Of a stretch of 64,000 nucleotides of DNA, positions 44,901 to 54,424 are shown piece after piece (the first letter of the stretch is position 1; each line of letters starts with the position of its first letter). The notes beneath the pieces were generated by a model. The model was not told the origin of the DNA. It did no database searches and was given only the letters and a program-made list of their open reading frames with translations. The translations under genes were made by a program, and so were the position numbers. The stretch comes from Thalassospira sp. ER-Se-21-Dark (GTDB lineage: Bacteria > Pseudomonadota > Alphaproteobacteria > Rhodospirillales > Thalassospiraceae): contig NZ_VDEZ01000003.1 in NCBI RefSeq assembly GCF_017922435.1, positions 1 through 64,000 of the forward strand. Reading direction: 5' to 3'.

Positions 44901-45809
44901 ATGTCGTCTCAGGAAAAACCGGCATTGATCGGTCCCGGCCCCCTCGCAGGCCTTGGTGCCTTTATCTTCTGGGGATTTTTCGGCCTGTATTTCAAACAGG
45001 TCGCTTTTGCCACCCCGCTTGAAATCCTGTCGCACCGAATTGTCTGGTCTGCCGCCCTGACCCTGTTGCTGGTCTTTGTGCTGGGCCGACGCAAGAAGCT
45101 TTGGGAACTGATTTCATCGGCCCGCACCATCGGGCTTTTGTTTCTCTCAAGTCTTTTGGTCGCGGGCAACTGGTTGCTTTACATTTGGGCGGTCAACAGC
45201 GCCCATGCCCTTGAAGCCAGCCTTGGCTACTATATCATGCCGCTGATCATGCTGATCCTTGGCCGGATTTTCTTTGCCGAAAAACTCAACCGGATACAGA
45301 TCCTTTCTGTCGCGATTTGTGCTGCCGGGGTTTTGAACCTTCTGGTGTTTTATGGCGACATGCCATGGGTGGCGGTTGGGCTTTCGACCCTGTTTGGATT
45401 TTACGGCGTCATTCGAAAATTTGTTCCGGCCGATCCGATTGCCGGGCTGTTTGTCGAATGCATTCTGATTACGCCACTCGCACTCGGTTATTTGGGCTGG
45501 CTGACCTATAACGGCGAGATGACATTCGGGAATATCGGGCCAGTCGAAGACGCGCTTCTGATTGGACTTGGGGTCTGCACAACCGCACCGCTCGTGCTGT
45601 TTGCCTATGCCGCGCGCAATATGAAGTTTTCCGCCCTTGGATTGATGCAATATCTCAATCCGACGCTGCAATTCTTTGTGGCTGTTATGATCTTTGGCGA
45701 AGCGTTCACCGAAGCGCACATGGTCACCTATGGGCTGGTCTGGTTCGGATTGGCTATTTTCACCTGGGACAACCTGCGCACCGCACGACAAAATCGCGCC
45801 AAGAGTTGA
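44901..45809 (+). CDS. rarD: EamA family transporter RarD
   Basis: A 302-residue inner-membrane protein with about ten helices in two EamA repeats. It shows the RarD-type start GLGAFIFWGFFGLYFKQV followed by EILSHRIVWS, and LMQYLNPTLQFFVAV in the second half. RarD was named from chloramphenicol sensitivity in Pseudomonas; its substrate is not known. It is positioned between bolA and grxD. Confidence 0.9.
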   Translation: MSSQEKPALIGPGPLAGLGAFIFWGFFGLYFKQVAFATPLEILSHRIVWSAALTLLLVFVLGRRKKLWELISSARTIGLLFLSSLLVAGNWLLYIWAVNSAHALEASLGYYIMPLIMLILGRIFFAEKLNRIQILSVAICAAGVLNLLVFYGDMPWVAVGLSTLFGFYGVIRKFVPADPIAGLFVECILITPLALGYLGWLTYNGEMTFGNIGPVEDALLIGLGVCTTAPLVLFAYAARNMKFSALGLMQYLNPTLQFFVAVMIFGEAFTEAHMVTYGLVWFGLAIFTWDNLRTARQNRAKS

Positions 45810-45902
45810 CAGAACCACAGGTTCCAGCCATATCTTCGGCCATAAAAGTTTACTCCGTATTCGCGGTCGAGAGATCACCGCCCAAAGCCAAGGACAATCA
45901 TC

Positions 45903-46238
45903 ATGACCGACAATCCGGTTTTCGAGCGCATCCAGAAAGACGTTAATGACAATGACGTCGTCCTGTTCATGAAGGGTACCGCAATGTTCCCGCAGTGCGG
46001 CTTCTCTGCCGCTGTTGTTCAGGTCCTGGCCGAGCTTGGCGTTCAGTTCAAGGATATCAATGTCCTGGTCGACCCGGCGATCCGTCAGGGCATCAAGGAC
46101 TTCTCCAACTGGCCGACCATTCCGCAGCTTTACGTCAAGGGCGAGTTCCTTGGTGGTTGCGACATCGTGCGTGAAATGGCCGCCAGCGGCGAGCTGTCCC
46201 AGCACCTTAAAGACAAGGGCGTTGCCGTTGCCGCCTAA
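45903..46238 (+). CDS. grxD: Monothiol glutaredoxin GrxD (Grx4 type)
   Basis: A 111-residue CGFS-type glutaredoxin that carries and transfers [2Fe-2S] clusters together with BolA. The active site CGFS is at 32-35 with the upstream Lys24 in LFMKGT and the glutathione-binding segments WPTIPQLYVKGEF and GGCDIVREM. It ends with a clear terminator. Confidence 0.96.
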   Translation: MTDNPVFERIQKDVNDNDVVLFMKGTAMFPQCGFSAAVVQVLAELGVQFKDINVLVDPAIRQGIKDFSNWPTIPQLYVKGEFLGGCDIVREMAASGELSQHLKDKGVAVAA

Positions 46239-46268
46239 GGCAAGAAGGCATAAGGCCTGACCCCATTC

Positions 46269-46307
46269 AAAACGCGCTGCGCAGGTTTTCTGCCAGCGCG
46301 TTTTTTG
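46269..46307 (+). terminator. Rho-independent terminator after grxD
   Basis: A 9-bp stem AACGCGCTG (46271-46279) with CAGCGCGTT (46294-46302) is extended by GCAG/CTGC after one bulged C and followed by TTTTTT. Confidence 0.92.
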
Positions 46308-46439
46308 TGCCCGGACTTCCGGAAAACTCGCCAAATGCGATCATATCCTGTTCTGGATAAAACTATTTCTTGATGGTTTGATCGACATTCCCCATCTTTA
46401 GGGCATGCTGCAATTTGCGCCACAGGGGAAATCACAGGC

Positions 46440-48650
46440 ATGAAACCGGCAATCAAAACAATGGCATGTTTTGCGATCTGGCTGTTTGCAATCTGGTTTG
46501 CCTTGCCCATCCCGCCCACAGCAGCCCAGATGGCGGTCGTTACCGCCCTAAGCGGCTCAGAGGGCGGCTCAGAAGACGAATCAGAACCCGCCACAGAACT
46601 TCCCGAAGATGGGGTGGTTGCCGAAACCTTCAGCTATTATGGCTTCCTTGAAGAAGGCGTCACCCGCACCCAGGCCCGCATTGCTGAAACCATGTCCGGC
46701 CTTGATGCCTTTCCAGAAGAACTCGATGCCACACGGGCCTTGCTGTCGACCGATTTTGGCCAGACCGGCTTGATGCGTATTTTGCTGTTTACCGTCATTT
46801 TCGTTGGTGTCGGTATCCTGGCCGAGGTGATTTATCGCCGTCTTTCGGCACCGGCCTGTGCCTATCTTGAATCGCAAAGCCCCCGGAAATTCTCGGAACG
46901 CCTTAAACACATGGTTGGGCTTTGTGCGCTGTCGCTGTTTTCTCTGCTTGTCTTTGCCATCGGATCGCTTGGCGCGTTCATGATGTTTGACTGGCCGCCA
47001 ATCATGAAATCGGCCGTGATGTCGCTTTTGATGGCGTTCTTTGCCCTGCGTGTCCTGATCATCGTGTTGCAGTTCCTGTTTGCGCCCAAGGCAGAAGGTC
47101 TTCGCATGATCAATGTCGATCCGCAGGCCGCCACCGTGCTGACCAAACGCCTGACCTGGGCGGTGGGGATATCATTGTTTGCCTTTGCCTTGGCCAATGT
47201 GTTCGGTGCCGCGCCGACCATGGTTTCGGGTGATATCATCCTGTTTGATGCGGCCGTGGTGATTTCTGTCGTCGCCTTTTGCGCGGTCACGTTGTCAATT
47301 GGCCGGTTCTTTGCCAGCCATGCGGCAAGTGCCGAGGTCGAGAAGATGGCCCTGCCAACATCGATTGCCCGTCTGTGGCCGATGATTGTCTGTGGCTGGT
47401 TCATTCTGGTGGGCGGGGTGGCAATCATTGGTGCCGAACGCATCCTTAAGGCACTGCTTGCCATCGGGCTTGCCTGTTTGTTTGACGTGGTGTTTCGCAA
47501 CATCATCGAAAGCCAGCATCGCAAGAAGCTGCAAGTGGCCGAACAGGAAGCCGCAGAGCACAATGCCAGGGCAGAGGCGGCGGCCCATGAACATGACGAA
47601 GTGTTTGAACCAATAAAGCCCAAGGCACCTGTTTTTACCAAGGTGCTTAAACGCGGTGTGCGGCTTCTGGCACTGGTGTTTGTGCTGGCAAGTATCTGGC
47701 GCATCTGGGGCTTTGACCGGTTGGCTCAGGCCGATGATGCCGGGATCATTGCCCGGATCATTGATAGCTCGACCGAAATCATCATGATCCTTCTGATCGC
47801 CGATCTGATCTGGTCGCTGATCAAGACGTTCCTTGATGAACGCATGAGCGCCTCAGCAACGGGCAATGCCGGCGATGAAGGCGGTGGCACCGGGCTTTCG
47901 CGGGTTGAAACCCTTTTGCCGCTTTTGAAAAACTTCGCGCTGACCGTGATTGTCATCATGGTGGCAATGGTGACCTTGTCATCATTGGGCGTTGATATCG
48001 GGCCACTGATTGCCGGTGCCGGCGTTGTCGGCCTTGCCCTTGGCTTTGGCAGTCAGGCGCTGGTGCGCGATGTGGTGGCCGGTGTGTTCTTCCTGCTTGA
48101 TGATGCGTTTCGGCTTGGCGAATATATCGAAGTCGACAATCTGCGTGGCCGGGTCGAAAACATCTCCATCCGGTCCATGCAGTTGCGCCATCATCGTGGC
48201 CCACTTCAGACCGTCCCGTTTGGCGAGATCAAATCCATCGTCAATCACAGCCGCGACTGGGTGATCGTCAAACTGGAATTCCGTGTGCCGTTTGAAACCG
48301 ACGTCAACAAGATCAAGAAACTGGTCAAGAAGCTGGCGGCAGAGCTTCTGGAAGATCCGCTGATTGGCGACAGCTTCATCGAACCGCTGAAATCCCAGGG
48401 CGTGCGCCGGATGGAAGAATTCAACATGGTGATCGGGCTGAAATACACATCAAAACCCGGCGAACAATTCACCATCCGCAAGACCGTCTATCAGCGGGTT
48501 CTCGCCATGTTCAAGGAAAACGGCATCCAGATGGCCTCGCGCAACGTCAAGGTCGATGTGCCGCCAGATGCCACACCTGAACAAAAACAGGAAGCGGTTG
48601 CCGCCGCCGCCCAGCAGGCATCCGAGCAACTGAACAAACCGCCCGCCTGA
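46440..48650 (+). CDS. MscS family mechanosensitive channel, large form
   Basis: A 736-residue channel of the MscS superfamily. A signal peptide ends near PTAA (residue 29). About ten hydrophobic segments follow. The pore helix and MscS beta domain are at about 490-640: GPLIAGAGVVGLALGFGSQ and FFLLDDAFRLGEYIEV are the family signature. The C-terminal cytoplasmic domain ends in an Ala/Gln/Pro tail. It protects against hypo-osmotic shock. The large amino-terminal membrane extension resembles MscK/YnaI-type proteins. Confidence 0.92.
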   Translation: MKPAIKTMACFAIWLFAIWFALPIPPTAAQMAVVTALSGSEGGSEDESEPATELPEDGVVAETFSYYGFLEEGVTRTQARIAETMSGLDAFPEELDATRALLSTDFGQTGLMRILLFTVIFVGVGILAEVIYRRLSAPACAYLESQSPRKFSERLKHMVGLCALSLFSLLVFAIGSLGAFMMFDWPPIMKSAVMSLLMAFFALRVLIIVLQFLFAPKAEGLRMINVDPQAATVLTKRLTWAVGISLFAFALANVFGAAPTMVSGDIILFDAAVVISVVAFCAVTLSIGRFFASHAASAEVEKMALPTSIARLWPMIVCGWFILVGGVAIIGAERILKALLAIGLACLFDVVFRNIIESQHRKKLQVAEQEAAEHNARAEAAAHEHDEVFEPIKPKAPVFTKVLKRGVRLLALVFVLASIWRIWGFDRLAQADDAGIIARIIDSSTEIIMILLIADLIWSLIKTFLDERMSASATGNAGDEGGGTGLSRVETLLPLLKNFALTVIVIMVAMVTLSSLGVDIGPLIAGAGVVGLALGFGSQALVRDVVAGVFFLLDDAFRLGEYIEVDNLRGRVENISIRSMQLRHHRGPLQTVPFGEIKSIVNHSRDWVIVKLEFRVPFETDVNKIKKLVKKLAAELLEDPLIGDSFIEPLKSQGVRRMEEFNMVIGLKYTSKPGEQFTIRKTVYQRVLAMFKENGIQMASRNVKVDVPPDATPEQKQEAVAAAAQQASEQLNKPPA

Positions 48651-48675
48651 TCGCGTTGCCCAGAACGCAGACAAA

Positions 48676-48709
48676 CAAAAACGCCCGCTGTTTCCAGCGG
48701 GCGTCTTCG
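48676..48709. terminator. Terminator between the MscS gene and rpsD
   Basis: A perfect 10-bp stem ACGCCCGCTG / CAGCGGGCGT (48681-48690 and 48695-48704). On the minus strand it is followed by TTTTTGTTTG, so it ends rpsD. On the plus strand it has only a short T-tail. Confidence 0.9.
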
Positions 48710-48737
48710 TATCGGTTCGTCGCGAAATCCGTAAGGA

Positions 48738-49355
48738 TTAACGCGAGTAGAATTCGATGACCAGGTTCGGCTGCATCTGAACCGGGTACGGAATTTCTGC
48801 GAATTTCGGAACGCGAACGAAGGTACCTTTGAAGGCCTTCGCGTCAACGTCGAGATATTCCGGAACGTCACGTTCGTTCAGGTTGGCAGCTTCCATAACC
48901 ATCGGGATTTCGCGCGAAGCAGGTTTCACTTCAACAACGTCACCTTCCTGAACCAGGTAGGACGGAATGGTTACTTTCTTGCCGTTAACAAGAATGTGGC
49001 CGTGGTTCACGAACTGACGTGCCGCAAACACGGTCGGAACGAATTTCATGCGGTAAATAACCGCATCGAGGCGCTGCTCAAGAATACCAACGAGGGTTTC
49101 GGAGGTATCACCCGGACGACGGGATGCTTCTTTGTAGTAGCGCAGGAACTGTTTTTCAGAGATCGAGCCGTAGTAGCCTTTGAGCTGCTGTTTCGCAAAC
49201 AGCTGGGTACCATAGTCGGTCGGCTTCTTACGGCGGGTTGCGCCGTGCATGCCCGGTGCATATTCGCGCTTGTTCAGCGGCGATTTTGCACGGCCCCAAA
49301 GGTTCACACCAAGGCGGCGGTCAATCTTATGCTTTGCAGCAATACGTTTCGACAT
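48738..49355 (-). CDS. rpsD: 30S ribosomal protein S4
   Basis: A 205-residue primary 16S rRNA-binding protein of the small subunit. It has the S4 N-domain ([20 protein letters not shown]) and the S4 RNA-binding domain at about 95-160 ([29 protein letters not shown]). A lone rpsD outside the alpha operon is normal for alphaproteobacteria. ATG follows GAGAG. The 252-bp gap to trmJ probably holds its promoter; nothing specific was identified there. Confidence 0.98.
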   Translation of the reverse strand: MSKRIAAKHKIDRRLGVNLWGRAKSPLNKREYAPGMHGATRRKKPTDYGTQLFAKQQLKGYYGSISEKQFLRYYKEASRRPGDTSETLVGILEQRLDAVIYRMKFVPTVFAARQFVNHGHILVNGKKVTIPSYLVQEGDVVEVKPASREIPMVMEAANLNERDVPEYLDVDAKAFKGTFVRVPKFAEIPYPVQMQPNLVIEFYSR

Positions 49356-49607
49356 TTTGTAACTCTCTTTTTTTAAAGATCACTTATTGTCCCGATAGTT
49401 TCCAGCCGCCCAAACCTGAGCATGCGGAACGGGGACGAAACCACATGTTTCGACCCACTTTCTCGGAAGTGAGGCGCAATATAGAGATGATTGATCAAGA
49501 GTCAAACATTAATCGCGCCCGCCATCCCGCATGGAAGCCCTGCATTTCTGCCGAGTTCTGCTTGAATGGCACCCCACCTGCACCGCGATTGGCAATCGGG
49601 TGGAAAA

Positions 49608-50390
49608 TCAGTCCTTTGGCTTGTGCTTGCCACCGCGCATGGCAACAATCATCCCGCGCAGAGTCTGGACTTCCTGATGGGTCAGATTGGCACGGTTAAA
49701 GATGTTACGAATATTGCGCGCCATGCCGGGGCGCTTTTCCGCCACCCGAAAGAACCCCGACTCATCAAGTTCGCTTTCAAGATGAAGGAACAGGCGTTCC
49801 ATATCATCCTTGGTCGCAGGGAAGGTATCCGCCATCATCAATTGATAATCGGGCACATCAACGCCCGCCTGCCACCATTCATAGCCGATCAACAAAACCG
49901 CCTGGGCTAGGTTAAGCGACGTAAAACCGGGATTAAGCGGCACGGTGACGACCGCATCACCCATGGCGATATGTTCGTTGCGAACGCCGGTGCGTTCCGG
50001 ACCAAACATCACGCCGACCTTTTCACCACGCCCGATCACAGCACGCATTTCCGGTGCCAGCCCCTTGGGGGTAAAGACCGGCTTGATGGCATCACGGGTG
50101 CGCGCGGTGGTGACGTAAACCCGATTCAGATCGGCCAGCGCATCTTCTTCGCGCTCAAACACCTTGGTGTTGTCGATGACGATATCGGCACCTGACGCAT
50201 TGGCGGTTGCCCGCTCATTTGGCCAGCCATCACGCGGCCGCACCAGACGCAAATCCACCAAACCACAATTGAGCATCGCGCGCGCGGCCTTGCCGATATT
50301 ATCGCCAAGCTGCGGCTCAATCAGAATGATTACGGGCGGATTGGCAATCCCTCCTGTTTCAGGCTTGGCACTGCCGATAGGCTCGCTCAT
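49608..50390 (-). CDS. trmJ: tRNA (cytidine/uridine-32-2'-O-)-methyltransferase TrmJ
   Basis: A 260-residue SPOUT methyltransferase that 2'-O-methylates position 32 of tRNAs. Signature motifs are LIEPQLGDNIGKAARAMLNCG, FGPERTGVRNEHI and VPLNPGFTSLNLAQAVLL, the SPOUT knot segments in order. A C-terminal helical extension contains RNIFNRANLTHQEVQTLRG, typical of TrmJ. ATG follows CGGAGAAT. Confidence 0.9.
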   Translation of the reverse strand: MSEPIGSAKPETGGIANPPVIILIEPQLGDNIGKAARAMLNCGLVDLRLVRPRDGWPNERATANASGADIVIDNTKVFEREEDALADLNRVYVTTARTRDAIKPVFTPKGLAPEMRAVIGRGEKVGVMFGPERTGVRNEHIAMGDAVVTVPLNPGFTSLNLAQAVLLIGYEWWQAGVDVPDYQLMMADTFPATKDDMERLFLHLESELDESGFFRVAEKRPGMARNIRNIFNRANLTHQEVQTLRGMIVAMRGGKHKPKD

Positions 50391-50520
50391 CGCGGTATTC
50401 TCCGGTCGTCAAAGGAAGGCATAGAAGCTGTTTTTCGGGCGTCCCCGTCCATATTGGCGCTTACTTAGCAAAAGCCAACCGTTCGCGCCAGCCTCCAGAT
50501 TTAAGCCTCCGGATTGAAAC

Positions 50521-50552
50521 GAAAACAGCCGGACCTTGATATGGCCCGGCTG
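50521..50552 (-). terminator. Terminator after cimA
   Basis: CAGCCGG (50526-50532) pairs with CCGGCTG (50546-50552), with further pairing inside. On the minus strand a TTTTCGTTT tail follows, directly after the end of cimA. Confidence 0.85.
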
Positions 50553-50582
50553 CATATATTTGGCTGATATCCGATCACATCA

Positions 50583-52196
50583 TCAGGCGTGCTGACTGCG
50601 CACACCGGATTTGAACAGTTTATAGGTGATGGAATCGCGAAGCGCGTTATAGGACGCCTCGATAATGTTGGTCGAAACGCCCACCGTCGCCCAGTTATTG
50701 CCCTCGGCATCGCGGCTTTCGATCATGACGCGGGTCACCGCACGCGTACCATCGCCGCGGGTTATGATGCGGACCTTATAGTCGATCAGTTCGATCTGTT
50801 CGACCGCATCGCGGTATTCCGGCACGGTCAAAAGGACCTTACGAAGGGCCGCATCAAGCGCGTTAACCGGGCCATTGCCTTCGGCGACCGACATGAACTG
50901 ATCATCGCCAACCACGACTTTGACGGTGGCCTCACTCATGGTGATGACCTGTTCGTCCTGCTCATCAACCCAGCGGCGTTCGTCAATCACACGGAAAGAC
51001 GTCACCCGGAAATACCGATCAAGCTCGCCCATGGCCTTGCGCGCCAGTAATTCAAAGCTGGCCTCGGCCCCGTCATAGGCATAGCCATCAAACTCACGGC
51101 GCTTGACGGTCTCAACCAGTTTGCCGACGGCTTCGGATTTGGGATCAACTTCAACGCCGATCTCGCGGAAACGGGCAAGGATGTTGGACCGGCCCGCCTG
51201 ATCGGAAACAAGGATATGGCGCTGATTGCCAACCAGATGCGGTTCGATATGCTCGTAACAGGTCGGGTTCTTTTCAACCGCTGAAACATGCAAGCCGCCC
51301 TTGTGGGCAAAGGCGCTGTCACCGACATAGGCCGCCTGACGCAGAGGTTCACGGTTCAGCCGCTCATCAAGGATGTGCGAAATGCGACGCAAATGGGTCA
51401 GCTGGTCATGGGAAATGCCAACGTCATAGCCCATTTTGAGCATCAGCGTCGGAATGATCGAAATCAGGTTGGCATTGCCGCACCGCTCACCAAGGCCATT
51501 CAAAGTACCTTGCACCTGCCGCGCACCGGCACGTACGGCGGCCAAAGAGTTCGCGACCGCATTCTCGGTATCGTTGTGGCAGTGGATGCCAACATGGCTG
51601 CCAGGGATCTGGCGGCAGACATCGGTGACAATGTCAAAAATCTCGTCGGGTAGTGTGCCGCCATTGGTGTCACACAAAACAACCCAGCGCGCACCGGCTT
51701 CATAGGCCGACTTGATCGCGGCAAGCGCATAGTCCCGGTTGGCCTTGTAACCATCAAAGAAATGCTCGGCATCGAACATGACTTCGGAAACCTTGGTTTT
51801 CAGATGGGCAATTGAGTCCGAGATCATCGCCAGATTTTCATCAAGCTCGATCCCGAGCGCCTCGGTCACCTGAAAATCCCAGCTTTTGCCGACCATGCAA
51901 ACAATCGGTGCATTCTGTGCCAAACTGGTCAGCCCCGGATCGTTTGATGCCGAACGCCCGGCACGGCGGGTCATGCCAAAGGCGGTCAGTTTGGAATTCT
52001 TGAGTTTGGGCGGATTGGCAAAGAATGCATCATCCGTCGGGTTTGCCCCCGGCCAGCCGCCTTCAATATAGTCAATCGACAGTTCGTCCAGTGCCTTGGC
52101 AATCGCGGTCTTGTCCGCGGCCGAAAAATCCACGCCCTGGGTCTGCTGCCCATCGCGCAAGGTACTGTCATAGAGATAGACGCGCTTGTCTGACAT
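50583..52196 (-). CDS. cimA: (R)-citramalate synthase
   Basis: It condenses pyruvate and acetyl-CoA to citramalate, the threonine-independent route to 2-oxobutyrate and isoleucine. The start at 52196 gives 537 residues with GGA six nt upstream. The HMGL-like TIM barrel has YLYDSTLRDGQQTQG near residue 10 and HCHNDTENAVANSL near 210. The C-terminal LeuA-type regulatory domain (about 410-535) carries NALDAALRK and ends in ITYKLF, which suggests isoleucine feedback inhibition. The CimA type is preferred over isopropylmalate synthase because of the GQQTQGVDFS form of the first motif. Confidence 0.92.
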   Translation of the reverse strand: MSDKRVYLYDSTLRDGQQTQGVDFSAADKTAIAKALDELSIDYIEGGWPGANPTDDAFFANPPKLKNSKLTAFGMTRRAGRSASNDPGLTSLAQNAPIVCMVGKSWDFQVTEALGIELDENLAMISDSIAHLKTKVSEVMFDAEHFFDGYKANRDYALAAIKSAYEAGARWVVLCDTNGGTLPDEIFDIVTDVCRQIPGSHVGIHCHNDTENAVANSLAAVRAGARQVQGTLNGLGERCGNANLISIIPTLMLKMGYDVGISHDQLTHLRRISHILDERLNREPLRQAAYVGDSAFAHKGGLHVSAVEKNPTCYEHIEPHLVGNQRHILVSDQAGRSNILARFREIGVEVDPKSEAVGKLVETVKRREFDGYAYDGAEASFELLARKAMGELDRYFRVTSFRVIDERRWVDEQDEQVITMSEATVKVVVGDDQFMSVAEGNGPVNALDAALRKVLLTVPEYRDAVEQIELIDYKVRIITRGDGTRAVTRVMIESRDAEGNNWATVGVSTNIIEASYNALRDSITYKLFKSGVRSQHA

Positions 52197-52533
52197 TTTC
52201 ATTCCAACTGATCGATCGTCTCGGGTGCCGCGGCCGTTTTTGGCCGCCGCTATTCTGTTCGCAAGGCTCATGATTTCATGTCTTTTGCGGGTCTGGCAAA
52301 TTGCCGCAAAACAGACAGCAGCGCAACAGCATTACTCAAATTGGCATTCCGACGATAATTTCTGCTCTATTTCAACAAATTACCCATCTTTAGGATAGCC
52401 GACCTGTCCCCTTGAATGGTTGCAACCACCACTATGCGATGATTACCTTTATCCTAGGTTGTAGTACGCTTGATCAAATCCCTGCACATGTAGAACAAAG
52501 CTAATGATCGCGCGACGTCCAAGGACAATAAAA
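52197..52533. promoter_or_regulatory. Intergenic region between cimA and a small gene
   Basis: A 337-bp gap with no supported gene. It must contain the promoter of cimA on the minus strand and that of the small gene on the plus strand. I see no clear leader peptide, riboswitch or strong -35/-10 pair. Confidence 0.4.
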
Positions 52534-52782
52534 ATGGCAAATGACGCCCCCACCAGCGTTGATATCATGATGCTTGCCGGCCTGACGTGGGAACGTACCG
52601 GTCGCAATTGCTGGACTGCATCAGACCGTTTTGCCCGCTACATCATATTCCGTGACATCGATGAACGTTGGTATGGCGACTGGGAACGGGACGGGGAATT
52701 GACCCGTGCGGACTGGTCTTGCCCAATCCTTGAAACTTTTGCCGAATACATGGTTGATAACGCCCGGCGGCAATCGTCCTGA
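52534..52782 (+). CDS. Small hypothetical protein
   Basis: An 82-residue soluble protein, very rich in Trp (five, as in LTWERTGRNCWTASD and ERWYGDWERDG) and Arg/Asp. No family is recognised. The ATG at 52534 is chosen because AAGGACAAT lies just upstream; an in-frame ATG ten codons earlier lacks a site. Codon use is like the neighbours. Confidence 0.6.
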   Translation: MANDAPTSVDIMMLAGLTWERTGRNCWTASDRFARYIIFRDIDERWYGDWERDGELTRADWSCPILETFAEYMVDNARRQSS

Positions 52783-52935
52783 TGACCGGCGGGTAACCAT
52801 GCCCGCAAAATCAGATACAACTAATGAATTGCCCTTCGAATAAGCGTCCGCCCCGGCTTTTCCTTGCGTTTGACGCCATGTCGATTATGTGTTGGGGTAG
52901 CACAACGTTACATAATCCAAGGCAAGCCTAATCCA

Positions 52936-53631
52936 ATGACCAAAGCCATTCCCATGCAGATCGACATTGTTTCGGACGTTGTCTGTCCGTGGTGCATCAT
53001 CGGGTACAAGAACCTTGAAGATGCCATCAGCCGCCTGGACGGCGAAATTGACGTCACCCTGCGCTGGCATCCGTTCGAACTGAACCGCGATATGCCACCC
53101 GAAGGCCAGGACCTGTCGGAACATATCAGCGAAAAATACGGCCTGACCGCCGATCAAAGTGCCGATAACCGCGCCCGCATCACCATGATGGGCGAAAATG
53201 TCGGCTTCCCGATCCATTTCGGGTCAGATGCACGCATCTATAACACCTTTGACGCCCACCGCCTTTTGTACTGGGCGGGCAAGGAAGGCGAATACGGCCA
53301 GCAGACCGCGCTTAAACTCAACCTGTTTGCCGCCTACTTCCAGGGCGGTGACAACACCGCCGACCATGGTGTTTTGAAACGCGCGGTCGAGGAAGTTGGC
53401 CTTTCACCGGAACGCGCCGCCGAAATCCTTGCCAGCGACGAATTCGCCAAGGAAGTCCGCGCCGAGGAAGACGAATTTGGCGATGCCGGCATCAGTTCGG
53501 TACCAACCTATGTGGTCAATGGAAAATTCGCCATTTCCGGCGGCCACCCACCAGAAGTGTTCGAACAGGCCCTTTCGGAAATCGCGCGTCAGGGTGATGA
53601 AATCCTTGCCGAAGCACAAAACGACGCCTGA
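52936..53631 (+). CDS. DsbA family oxidoreductase (FrnE-like)
   Basis: A 231-residue cytoplasmic thioredoxin-fold protein of the DsbA/FrnE branch. The active site CPWC is at 17-20. The helical insert follows, with PFELNRDMPPEGQDL. The cis-Pro loop SSVPTYVVNGKFAISGG is near 195. FrnE-like proteins act as cytosolic dithiol oxidases or isomerases in stress defence. No signal peptide is present with the ATG at 52936, which has AAGG upstream. A strong terminator follows. Confidence 0.9.
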   Translation: MTKAIPMQIDIVSDVVCPWCIIGYKNLEDAISRLDGEIDVTLRWHPFELNRDMPPEGQDLSEHISEKYGLTADQSADNRARITMMGENVGFPIHFGSDARIYNTFDAHRLLYWAGKEGEYGQQTALKLNLFAAYFQGGDNTADHGVLKRAVEEVGLSPERAAEILASDEFAKEVRAEEDEFGDAGISSVPTYVVNGKFAISGGHPPEVFEQALSEIARQGDEILAEAQNDA

Positions 53632-53656
53632 TTAGGCCCAAGTGCAGACAGATGAA

Positions 53657-53686
53657 CAAAGCCCGGTCCATTGGATCGGGCTTTTT
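53657..53686 (+). terminator. Rho-independent terminator after the DsbA-family gene
   Basis: The stem AAAGCCCG / CGGGCTTT with an inner GTCC/GGAT extension is followed by TTTTT. Confidence 0.92.
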
Positions 53687-53752
53687 CGTTGCCCTCGACA
53701 GAACTCAAATACCGATCTAGGCTGATCTTGCCACCACACAAGGAAACGCCCC

Positions 53753-54409
53753 ATGATCAGCCTTGCCGAGTTTGGGCAATATCTGCCTGGAATATTGCTG
53801 TCTTATGCAGCCCTGCTTGTCGGCCTGATTAGCCCCGGCCCGGCCCTTTTGGGCTTGATGGGCGTGTCGCTTGATCAGGGCCGTCGTGCTGGTCAACATT
53901 TTGCCCTTGGCATTGGAACCGGATCGTTTTCGATCGGTCTTTTGACCCTGACTGGGCTGTCGGCTGTTCTTGCCACCTATGCCGATGCGATGACGGCCAT
54001 CCGGATTTTTGGCGGGTTATATTTGCTGTGGATGTCCTATCGGGCGTTTCGCACGGCATTTCGCAAACCACCCACCACATCAGACATTGCCGACGCCATT
54101 GACGCCCGAAAGATATCCGGTCGCGGGTATTATTTTCGCGGATTGGGACTTCACCTGACCAATCCCAAGGCCATCCTGACCTGGATCGCCATCATTTCAA
54201 TCGGCTTTCACGAAGGTGCCCCGCTTTGGGTCGGGGCGGCGATTGTGATTGGCTGTGGTCTGATTTCCACCAGCATTCATTTGCTGTATGCCACCGCCTT
54301 TTCCACCGCTCCGGCGATTTCTATTTATCGCCGCGCAGCCGGATGGATCAACGGGTTGCTTGGTGTGTTCTTTGCAGCCGTCGGGCTACGGTTGTTGTTC
54401 AACCGCTAA
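53753..54409 (+). CDS. LysE/RhtB family exporter
   Basis: A 218-residue inner-membrane protein with six hydrophobic segments. The LysE family start is visible as LVGLISPGPALLGLMGVSLDQG, followed by RIFGGLYLLWMSYRAFR, and NPKAILTWIAIISIG in the second half. These exporters release amino acids or related metabolites; the substrate cannot be told from the sequence. ATG follows AAGGAAACG. It converges on the MFS gene. Confidence 0.93.
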   Translation: MISLAEFGQYLPGILLSYAALLVGLISPGPALLGLMGVSLDQGRRAGQHFALGIGTGSFSIGLLTLTGLSAVLATYADAMTAIRIFGGLYLLWMSYRAFRTAFRKPPTTSDIADAIDARKISGRGYYFRGLGLHLTNPKAILTWIAIISIGFHEGAPLWVGAAIVIGCGLISTSIHLLYATAFSTAPAISIYRRAAGWINGLLGVFFAAVGLRLLFNR

Positions 54410-54424
54410 GCTGTCAGTGAAAGG

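Noticed and set aside
45147..46334. A 395-codon open frame on the - strand across rarD and grxD
   Set aside because: Both + strand genes are certain; the frame crosses a terminator and has no homology that I can recognise.
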